Below, piece by piece: positions 58,518 through 64,000 of a stretch of DNA of 64,000 bases. The notes beneath the pieces were generated by a model, which was given only the letters and a program-made list of their open reading frames with translations, was not told the origin of the DNA and searched no databases. A program made the translations under genes and the position numbers. How positions within the stretch are numbered: position 1 is the stretch's first letter; each line of letters starts with the position of its first letter. The stretch is taken from the IMG/VR virus record IMGVR_UViG_3300036795_000108, positions 23,222 through 87,221 of that record. One strand, 5' to 3'. The stretch comes from a virus.

Positions 58518-59374
58518 CAGAGCGGGCGGGCGATCGTGCGCAGGTCGCTGACCAGCGACTTATCGAGCATGTACCGCCACTTCATGAGGAAGAACCCGAG
58601 CCCGTCAAGCCCCCACGGCGACTGGACCGAGCCGGCCGCCTCGGACTCCTTACCGTCCCACGAGTTCGCGCACAGGCAGTAGTCCGGATACTTGCTCAGG
58701 TAGCCGCAGGCGAGCACCTCATGCCCACCGAGGATCTGCTCCGTGCGGCCCGGCATCGGGACGATCCCCGTCTTGGTGACCTCGGCCGACTCGAACGACT
58801 CGTAGACCGTGAACCCGTAGGTCATGAGCTGGTCGTTCGACAGGACCGCCTTGATCGACGCTTCGGTCTGCGGCACCGTGACGACCTGCTTGGTCAGCTT
58901 GTAGGCAACCTCCGCGTCGAGGTACTTGCTTGGCTCCTTAGCCGGATCGAAGTAGCTCTCCGGCGGCGCGCCGTCCTGCTCCATCCCCTTCCAGGTGTAC
59001 GGCCACGCCGTCTCAAGCGGGATGCCGCCCTTCGCGACCGTGTAGGCGTCGTGACCCTCAGCGCCGGTGTCGCCCTGACCGATCGAGCCCTCGATCTTGC
59101 GCTCGCCCCAGTACACGCCGAGCCGGCACAGCGGGCCGGGATCTTCGCCATCGAGATACGCGTCATAGCGGAACTTCTGGGTCGTCGCGTTCGCGGTACA
59201 TGACCCCATCGCCCACTGATTCCAGATCCACTTCGCGAGGAACTCCCGCGGGTCGACCTGCTGCTTGATGGTGATGCCACCCACGTTCGCGGTTGGCTCC
59301 TCGAAACCCCCGAGGGAACGCTTGAAGCCATAGCGGGCGATCTGCCGTTCGGATGGGACGATGATCTCAGGCAC
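58517..59374 (-). CDS. papain-like (C1A) cysteine protease
   Basis: A 285-aa protein from GTG 59374 with GGAGACT upstream. Catalytic set: IWNQWAMGSCTANATTQKFR (Gln of the oxyanion hole and Cys59), ILGGHEVLACGYL (His) and CLCANSWDGKESEA (Asn), then WGLDGLGFFLMKW as in papain-like enzymes. No signal peptide or propeptide is visible; the N-terminal 40 residues (MPEIIVPSERQIARYGFKRS) could be a short pro-region. Role unclear: processing of a phage protein, attack on host proteins, or cell-wall-related. Rare in phages as far as I know. Confidence 0.8.
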   Translation of the reverse strand: MPEIIVPSERQIARYGFKRSLGGFEEPTANVGGITIKQQVDPREFLAKWIWNQWAMGSCTANATTQKFRYDAYLDGEDPGPLCRLGVYWGERKIEGSIGQGDTGAEGHDAYTVAKGGIPLETAWPYTWKGMEQDGAPPESYFDPAKEPSKYLDAEVAYKLTKQVVTVPQTEASIKAVLSNDQLMTYGFTVYESFESAEVTKTGIVPMPGRTEQILGGHEVLACGYLSKYPDYCLCANSWDGKESEAAGSVQSPWGLDGLGFFLMKWRYMLDKSLVSDLRTIARPL

Positions 59375-59400
59375 TGAAAGTCTCCGTTCTCTGATTCGGG

Positions 59401-59871
59401 TCAGGCAGCCTTGCGGCGACCCGGGGTTTTAGATCCCGCGGGACTCGCCGTACGGGCCGTACGCGGGTCCCTCTGCGCTTCGCCCTGAGCGTCGCGGTCG
59501 CGCTCTAACTCCGCGACGCGCAGCTCCGCGGCATCCGCGCGCTGACGGTCAGCCTCGGCGACCTGCATCAACGCCGCATGATCCTGCTGCAACTCCGCGA
59601 AACGCACCGCCTCGGCCTCCGCCGCATCCTGATAGGAGGCCGCCAACGCCAACTGCATCTGGCGTAGACGGTCCGCCATCCCGTCCGCGACCTGGCCGAA
59701 CTTCTCGCGCATCAGCCGAAACGTCGGCTCGGTCACCTCCTGAAACACCGCCATCCCCCCACCGGGATGCACCGTATGGACGCGGTAGCGCAACGTCCCG
59801 TCCTCCGCTCGGGTCGCGCGGATCTCCGGCAGCCCCGTCTCTGGATCCAGCACGATCTCACGAACAGCCAT
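59401..59871 (-). CDS. coiled-coil hypothetical protein
   Basis: A 156-aa protein with GAGGGGAACGCG before ATG 59871. The N-terminal 50 residues are beta-like (YRVHTVHPGGGMAVFQEVTE), then a long heptad region (EADRQRADAAELRVAELERD) and a basic tail. Possibly a scaffold- or terminase-associated protein; no family named. Confidence 0.5.
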   Translation of the reverse strand: MAVREIVLDPETGLPEIRATRAEDGTLRYRVHTVHPGGGMAVFQEVTEPTFRLMREKFGQVADGMADRLRQMQLALAASYQDAAEAEAVRFAELQQDHAALMQVAEADRQRADAAELRVAELERDRDAQGEAQRDPRTARTASPAGSKTPGRRKAA

Positions 59872-59883
59872 CGCGTTCCCCTC

Positions 59884-60300
59884 CTACGTCGTAACCGAGT
59901 TGTCTTCTTCGGGAAGCAGAACGTCGTCGGACGGCTCGGGGTCGGCCGGCTCGCGGATCACGCCGATCTGCTGGACCTTCCACGCCGTCCCCATCGGCAA
60001 CTCGCCCATGATCGGACCCGTCCGGACCGTGTCGTTCTGCATCGCCGGCCCCAGACTGTAGGCGTCGGACTGAACGAACGCCGCCAATGTCGGATCGCCG
60101 ATCGAGACTGTCACCCACACCTGCTCCTCGACGCGCTGGACGGCCGTGACCTCGCCGATCGCCTCGCCCTGGAAGTTCATGCGGACCGGCTTGCCGATCA
60201 GCGAAGCGCACATCGCAGCGATCGCCTCCTCGGTCAGATACCACTGCGGTTCCGAAAGGGGATGCGCCCGCGTCGCGAGCAGGCTGGTCACCTCAGGCAT
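59884..60300 (-). CDS. hypothetical protein
   Basis: A 138-aa protein (MPEVTSLLATRAHPLSEPQW). Beta-rich middle (RMNFQGEAIGEVTAVQRVEE, QVWVTVSIGDPTLAAFVQSD) and acidic tail. Its start lies inside the zinc-protein gene. The GEAIGEV pattern resembles small barrel folds; no family named. Confidence 0.5.
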   Translation of the reverse strand: MPEVTSLLATRAHPLSEPQWYLTEEAIAAMCASLIGKPVRMNFQGEAIGEVTAVQRVEEQVWVTVSIGDPTLAAFVQSDAYSLGPAMQNDTVRTGPIMGELPMGTAWKVQQIGVIREPADPEPSDDVLLPEEDNSVTT

Positions 60301-60469
60301 GCGTCAGCGGCTTAGATCCGCGGTACGGGGTGTTCGGCTGCGGGGTGAGCTTGCTGCCATGCGCCGGGCAGCGCGGCACCGGATCGTACTCCCCGACGAA
60401 GTAGCGAAACTGCCGGCGGGCACCCTTATCATCATCCCGGCATTTTTCGCAGATGAATCCCCGGCGCAT
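60293..60469 (-). CDS. small zinc-ribbon-like protein
   Basis: A 58-aa protein (MRRGFICEKCRDDDKGARRQ), TGATG-coupled. CEKC pairs with CPAH. Typical small phage zinc protein of unknown role. Confidence 0.55.
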   Translation of the reverse strand: MRRGFICEKCRDDDKGARRQFRYFVGEYDPVPRCPAHGSKLTPQPNTPYRGSKPLTHA

Positions 60470-60831
60470 CAGCCCTCCCGTGTCCTCGCTTGCCGAGGAT
60501 CAGCATACCCGCTGGAGTGCTGGATGATGATCTGCCCGCAGGACACGTTGACGACCGTCACATCCACCGGCGCCATGAACACCGCCCCAGGCGCCGCGTA
60601 GCCGCCGTACACCGTGCTCTCGCCCGGCGGCGCGCGATTCGGCCGGGGCTCCTCAGCCGTACCCGCCGCGACCTCCGCGAACGTCAGCCGATGACGTTCG
60701 ATCAGACGTCGCGCCCTGCCGGTCGCCGCGGCCTGCTCAGGCTCGGTGCAGCCGTTCTCGACAGTCATCTCCGCAAGGCTCCGAACCCGGTCAATCGCAC
60801 GCTGTCGCTCGCTTGGCACCCATGTCATCAT
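60469..60831 (-). CDS. DUF2786-like protein
   Basis: A 120-aa protein. RQRAIDRVRSLAEMTVENGC then EPEQAAATGRARRLIERHRL match the DUF2786 helical pair. The start is uncertain: ATG 60831 has no good ribosome site, and a 27-codon frame upstream (60828-60911) overlaps it as ATGA. The 90-bp stretch to 60922 otherwise holds nothing recognised. Confidence 0.6.
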   Translation of the reverse strand: MMTWVPSERQRAIDRVRSLAEMTVENGCTEPEQAAATGRARRLIERHRLTFAEVAAGTAEEPRPNRAPPGESTVYGGYAAPGAVFMAPVDVTVVNVSCGQIIIQHSSGYADPRQARTREG

Positions 60832-60922
60832 CGCAGGGCCAGCGGGCGACGGCTCGCGCCGGGGCACGCGCCCCCGCGTCCCAGCGCCCCATCGCCGCCG
60901 TCTGCTGGCATATCGCTTCAGA

Positions 60923-61498
60923 TCACCGGACGAGCCTCCAACTGACCTCGGCGACCCCGGCCTGCTGGATGCCCAGCCATCCGGCGAGATCCTGACCCAG
61001 GTCATATCCGCGCGACGGGATGTACGGCCCGGAGTCGTCGCGGACGCCGACGATGCAATGCGACGACCCCGCCGGATAGCAGAACTCGACGCGGGCGCCC
61101 ATCGGGACGCACAACCCCATCCCGCACGCCGCGAACCCCATCGTCGCATGCACCCCCGACGCGGTCTGGCCGGCGTCGTCATACCACGACACGGCCGTGC
61201 TGTGCATCGGGTGATCGCGCCGGTGTCGCCACCTCGACCGGTGCGCCGAGAGCATCCGGTGCAGTTGGGGTCGATGCTGCGTGTTCCACTGGCAGCGGAT
61301 GTACCAGCCGATCTTGCGGGCCCGGTGCGCTGAGACGCCGCCTAAGCCCCCGTACGCGGCGTCGACGGCCCGCCGGGCCATCCTGATGGTGAAGTGGTGG
61401 CTACAGCCCTCCGGGACGTGCTGGAAGCGCTGAGGGGGTTCGTGTTGCGGCACGGCCATAGAGAAGGCGACCATGAAGGTCGCCGCGAGAGACTGCAT
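60923..61498 (-). CDS. secreted RlpA-like double-psi beta-barrel protein
   Basis: A 191-aa protein with AGGAGGAA before ATG 61498. Residues 1-17 look like a signal peptide (MQSLAATFMVAFSMAVPQ). Residues ~100-190 follow the RlpA-like/DPBB pattern: TAVSWYDDAGQTASGVHATM, LCVPMGARVEFCYP, CIVGVRDDSGPYIPSRGYDL. DPBB enzymes act on peptidoglycan or bind it; here it could aid lysis or exclude other phages. It lies far from the main lysis module. Confidence 0.7.
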   Translation of the reverse strand: MQSLAATFMVAFSMAVPQHEPPQRFQHVPEGCSHHFTIRMARRAVDAAYGGLGGVSAHRARKIGWYIRCQWNTQHRPQLHRMLSAHRSRWRHRRDHPMHSTAVSWYDDAGQTASGVHATMGFAACGMGLCVPMGARVEFCYPAGSSHCIVGVRDDSGPYIPSRGYDLGQDLAGWLGIQQAGVAEVSWRLVR

Positions 61499-61601
61499 AG
61501 GTTCCTCCTGCGGTTGGTTTCGTTCCTTGGGTCAGCAGACGCGCGGGATCCCTACACCGCTCACCAGGGGCGAGCTACTTCGGGCGCGCGTAGGTGTTGG
61601 C

Positions 61602-62069
61602 CTAGTGGACTTCCTCCTCTCGTTCGGGCTGACGTGCCCGCCGCCGAGCGCGCTTCTGCAACAGATCAGCGATCTGTCGCTCGGCTCGATCATCCGGCGC
61701 GTCGATGTTCTCACGACCATGAGCCGCAGCCTCGGCGCCAGACGCGAACAACGCCACCGGGGTCTCGTAGTCAAGGACGGCATCCAACGTCTCGCCGGAC
61801 AGCTCCCCGGTCATCGCGGCGAGTCGAACCGCGAGCGAGTGATCCATGTCGTGGCACCCTACCCAGCCGGCGCACAGACGGCCGTTCTGCTGATGGCAAA
61901 GGAACAGGCCCCGGGACTGCGACCCGGTCTCGCAGTCATAGTGCTCAAGTTGGTCGTACTCCTCCTCATGCCAGACCCCGCTGGGCACGTCACAGCGATA
62001 GGGACAGGATCCGCACGGGTTGGCGGCTGGCGCGTGGACCTCGCTGCGTTGCTCGGAACCGGGGTTCAT
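61602..62069 (-). CDS. DUF6283-like protein
   Basis: A 155-aa protein with AAGGAGCG before ATG 62069. PCGSCPYRCDVPSGVWHEEE, YDQLEHYD, FLCHQQNGRLCAGWVGCHD form a Cys-rich module matching DUF6283 as I know it. The C-terminus is basic. Probably metal-binding; function unknown. The 100-bp gap to the RlpA-like gene holds no supported gene. Confidence 0.7.
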   Translation of the reverse strand: MNPGSEQRSEVHAPAANPCGSCPYRCDVPSGVWHEEEYDQLEHYDCETGSQSRGLFLCHQQNGRLCAGWVGCHDMDHSLAVRLAAMTGELSGETLDAVLDYETPVALFASGAEAAAHGRENIDAPDDRAERQIADLLQKRARRRARQPEREEEVH

Positions 62070-62335
62070 GCCGCGCTCCTTCTGAGCAGGCTCGTCAAAT
62101 GCCACGCCCCGCAGGTCGCGCACCGGTAGGTGGAGCGTTCCCCACCGCCCTTCGCCCGCAACGTCTCCAAGACCACGAGGGCCTTGTGCTGGGTGCGGTA
62201 GCCGACCTTCCGGTAGCCGACCTTCCCCGTGGGGCAGGATCTGCGGTCGGCGCGGTGAGTGATCCGCCGGACCTGCCTGGGGAACGTCTCCGGGCTCTCC
62301 ATGACGATGGGGCGTGGGGTGGTGCGATATCTCAT
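62066..62335 (-). CDS. small zinc-finger-like protein with internal duplication
   Basis: An 89-aa protein. SCPTGKVGYRKVGYRTQHKA, then YRCATCGAWHLTS, give a C...C-x-x-C-x-x-x-H zinc pattern common in phage proteins. The KVGYR doublet comes from a perfect 15-bp tandem repeat. ATGA overlaps on both sides. Confidence 0.6.
   Translation of the reverse strand: MRYRTTPRPIVMESPETFPRQVRRITHRADRRSCPTGKVGYRKVGYRTQHKALVVLETLRAKGGGERSTYRCATCGAWHLTSLLRRSAA
62197..62226. repeat. perfect 15-bp tandem duplication
   Basis: GGTAGCCGACCTTCC twice in a row inside the zinc-finger gene, keeping frame. Looks like a recent slippage event. Confidence 0.75.
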
Positions 62336-63054
62336 GCCGCCTCCTGTCGTGAGCTGATCTCAGCCATGAGGTAGCCGCCGATGTGCTCGGTGTACGCCGG
62401 CGGGATCGCGTCCGTGAGGCCCTTGCGCTTGGTGACCCATGGCATCCGCATGACCTCGCGCGCCTCCTCAGTTGTCGCCTGACGCGGCCCACGGCGGGTG
62501 CCGGGATGCTTGAAGCCCGGCTCGTGGATGCCGTCGCTGGAGCCGTAGACACCGACGACGTCCTCAACGGCCGCGTGCTGACAGTGGAGCGCGGGCACGA
62601 ACACGTTGGACGCGAACCACCGATGCCGGTAGAGCCGTAGGCCAAACGAGGTGCCGCAGAGCTGGAACCGGTAGATGTCAGTTGGGAAGTCACGTCGAGC
62701 GCCGCCGACGTTCTCGACGACCCACGGGATGTCCACGGAGCGAAGCAAGTCAATGGTCGGCACGAGCAGCTTCGGATGGTCTTGCTTGGCAGTCGGCATC
62801 ACCTTGAGGTTCGAGTACGCCTGACAGGGCGGGGACGCGTGGATCGCGTCGAAGTCCTCCAGGCGCCAGCCTGAGCCGCGCTGTTGGAAGTCATAATCCT
62901 GACGCAGGACGCCGAGGGCGTCGGCCTGCTCGAACTCGAACGGGTAGTCCGGTTGGTCGTGAATGTCGACGCCGACCACGTCGAACCCCGCACGGTGGTA
63001 GCCCATCGCAGCACCGCCGGCCCCGCAGAACAGATCAAGCAGCCGAGGCCTCAT
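62332..63054 (-). CDS. C5 cytosine-specific DNA methyltransferase
   Basis: A 240-aa protein from ATG 63054. Motif I LDLFCGAGGAAMGYHRAGFD, motif II VVGVDIHDQPDYPF, motif IV DAIHASPPCQAYS with catalytic Cys, motif VI WVVENVGGA, and a C-terminal TEHIGGYLMAEIS. Short target recognition region (about residues 140-200). Expected to protect phage DNA from restriction or act as a solitary methylase; no partner restriction gene seen. Translation appears coupled to a 16-aa micro-gene (ATGA). Confidence 0.85.
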   Translation of the reverse strand: MRPRLLDLFCGAGGAAMGYHRAGFDVVGVDIHDQPDYPFEFEQADALGVLRQDYDFQQRGSGWRLEDFDAIHASPPCQAYSNLKVMPTAKQDHPKLLVPTIDLLRSVDIPWVVENVGGARRDFPTDIYRFQLCGTSFGLRLYRHRWFASNVFVPALHCQHAAVEDVVGVYGSSDGIHEPGFKHPGTRRGPRQATTEEAREVMRMPWVTKRKGLTDAIPPAYTEHIGGYLMAEISSRQEAA

Positions 63055-63101
63055 GCGGTGGCGCCGATCAGGTTGAGGGTCGGGATGTCCAACGTGTTCA
63101 T
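63051..63101 (-). CDS. 16-aa micro-gene (leader-like) before the cytosine methyltransferase
   Basis: ATG 63101 overlaps the previous stop (ATGA) and the micro-gene's stop overlaps the methyltransferase start (ATGA). Product MNTLDIPTLNLIGATA. Its core is repeated at 50604-50717. It may be a coupling peptide or leader rather than a functional protein. Confidence 0.45.
   Translation of the reverse strand: MNTLDIPTLNLIGATA
63063..63096. repeat. 34-bp dispersed repeat (copy B)
   Basis: 32 of 34 positions match 50656-50689. Codes for TLDIPTLNLIG on the minus strand and ends at the cytosine methyltransferase start region. Confidence 0.75.
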
Positions 63102-63280
63102 CGCCCACCCTTCCACGCTTGCTCGTTCAGCCGCTCGATCATGTCGTTGATCTCAAGCCGCACCCGCAAAATCTCTAGTCCCGATGCGGGCTTGCTAGCT
63201 AGCTCGGCGTAATCGTGAGGATGCAGGCGATCAAGATCGCGCGCTGACTTGACCTGATGTATGCGCAGCCAATCGGTCAT
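63098..63280 (-). CDS. small helical hypothetical protein
   Basis: A 60-aa protein (MTDWLRIHQVKSARDLDRLH), ATGA-coupled on both sides. EILRVRLEINDMIERLNEQA is a coiled-coil-like helix. Function unknown. Confidence 0.5.
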   Translation of the reverse strand: MTDWLRIHQVKSARDLDRLHPHDYAELASKPASGLEILRVRLEINDMIERLNEQAWKGGR

Positions 63281-63531
63281 CGCTCGTCCTCAGCGTCAAT
63301 CGCGCAACAGGCAGCGAACGTCGCCAGCGATCGATCGTGTTCGTCGAGCCGGATGCCTAAATCCAGCTCGACGGACTGAACCACTAGATCCACGCGCATA
63401 TGGAACTCGGCGTCGTTGAGATAGCGCCACTCGATAGGCACCTTGACTCGCTCGTGGTGCCCAAGACCAGGACCGAAGGCGCCGTCATCCTTGAGTTCCC
63501 AGTGACGCGGTTCGCCGCTCTGCTCGGTCAT
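63277..63531 (-). CDS. small hypothetical protein
   Basis: An 84-aa protein from ATG 63531 (GGAGG seven bases upstream; a GTG nine codons earlier lacks one). MTEQSGEPRHWELKDDGAFG and VVQSVELDLGIRLDEHDRSL. Function unknown. Confidence 0.5.
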   Translation of the reverse strand: MTEQSGEPRHWELKDDGAFGPGLGHHERVKVPIEWRYLNDAEFHMRVDLVVQSVELDLGIRLDEHDRSLATFAACCAIDAEDER

Positions 63532-63566
63532 CCGGTCGCCTCCGTGTTCGATCGACACTTGTCATC

Positions 63567-63758
63567 TCAGAGAGCATGACCGACGCCCTCGCGGTTAGCC
63601 CAAAAGTCATCATGCGCCTCACGCAACGCCACGTCAAGGCGAAGCGCCTCGCGGTGGGGATCGCGGCGGTGGCTCTCCGGCGAGCTGGACGTCGGACACC
63701 TCGAGGACGACGGGTCGATCTCAAGCGCGCCACCGGCTTCCACCGGCCGGCCGCTCAC
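63567..63758 (-). CDS. possible small protein near the right edge
   Basis: A 63-aa frame from GTG 63758. The second half (EALRLDVALREAHDDFWANR) looks coding; the first half is Ser/Pro-rich and doubtful. The opposite strand is also open across this stretch, so strand and frame are uncertain. Confidence 0.3.
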   Translation of the reverse strand: MSGRPVEAGGALEIDPSSSRCPTSSSPESHRRDPHREALRLDVALREAHDDFWANREGVGHAL

Positions 63759-63896
63759 CGCGGCCTACGACCCTGCTCCAAGTCGCGCCGAGCCGCCAGT
63801 ATCTGTTCGGCACCGAGGACGCCAAGTCCGCTGGCAACCAGCACGGGCTCATCAGCGCTGAGTGGCGCCCGGAGGGCGCCGACGATGAGGAAGGCG

Positions 63897-64000
63897 TCAG
63901 CCGGCAGTCGCGGCGCGGCCTTCCTCGAGCGTTGGCGGCGCCGCGGCGCCCAGCCGCTCGGCCATCACGTCGCAGAACGTAGCGCTGAGATCGACTCCAA
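63897..64000 (-). CDS. possible 3' end of a gene continuing past the window
   Basis: Minus frame open from the edge to TGA 63897: GVDLSATFCDVMAERLGAAA then PPTLEEGRAATAG. Plausible C-terminus but short. Between it and 63758 (63759-63896) several frames are open on both strands, including a plus-strand TTLLQVAPSRQYLFGTEDAK stretch; no call is safe there. Confidence 0.3.
   Translation of the reverse strand, partial: GVDLSATFCDVMAERLGAAAPPTLEEGRAATAG

Noticed and set aside
1-64000. tRNA, rRNA or CRISPR array
   Set aside because: No cloverleaf-like sequence or regular spaced repeats noticed; a tRNA search program was not available, so a missed tRNA is possible.
63577-64000. Plus-strand frame running off the right edge
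   Set aside because: Open but basic and unstructured; competing frames on both strands prevent a call.

Overview
The window is a 64 kb stretch of a GC-rich, tailed double-stranded DNA phage (siphovirus-like, HK97-type capsid), either free or as a prophage. Nearly all genes lie head-to-tail on the minus strand with ATGA/GTGA/TGATG overlaps, GTG starts are common and Shine-Dalgarno sequences are strong. GC content, a DUF6131-like protein, a possible mIHF-like protein and a DUF1906 lysin suggest an actinobacterial host; this is inference. No rRNA, tRNA, CRISPR array or clear host gene was seen.

Reading in the direction of transcription (right to left): 64.0-57.3 kb holds small genes, a C5 cytosine methyltransferase, a DUF6283-like protein, a secreted RlpA-like protein and a papain-like protease. 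57.3-54.8 kb is the large terminase, split by an intein in its P-loop. 54.7-49.6 kb is a block of early-type genes (DEDDh exonuclease, DPPY methyltransferase, Zn proteins). 49.6-46.1 kb is a portal-MuF fusion carrying a second intein. 46-42 kb holds membrane proteins, a collagen-like protein and the prohead protease. 42-35 kb is a cassette inserted between protease and major capsid gene: small beta proteins, a glycoside-hydrolase tail protein, a beta-helix tailspike and a tyrosine recombinase with an attP-like site. 34-27 kb holds the major capsid protein, connectors, major tail protein and the tail assembly chaperones with a -1 frameshift. 27-13 kb is a 2541-aa tape measure and two large tail proteins. 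12.6-10.2 kb is the lysis module (DUF1906 lysin, C40-like peptidase, holin-like protein). 10-0 kb holds small genes, a RecT-like annealase, a Cas4-like exonuclease and two plus-strand islands encoding three GT2-like glycosyltransferases.

The most unusual element is the portal intein. A complete 303-codon gene (TTG start with a ribosome site, two HTH motifs and a Vsr/EDxHD-like nuclease core) lies on the opposite strand wholly inside the 966-bp intein, so homing endonuclease and intein would be coded on complementary strands of the same DNA. Other distinctive points: a class 3 intein with a LAGLIDADG Asp-to-Asn change in terminase, five copies of a CGTTATACTC motif in front of gene blocks, a duplicated TLxIPTLNLIG micro-gene beside two methyltransferase genes, and a frameshifted DUF7352-like gene at the left edge. 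All calls come from reading the sequence; no searches were run.
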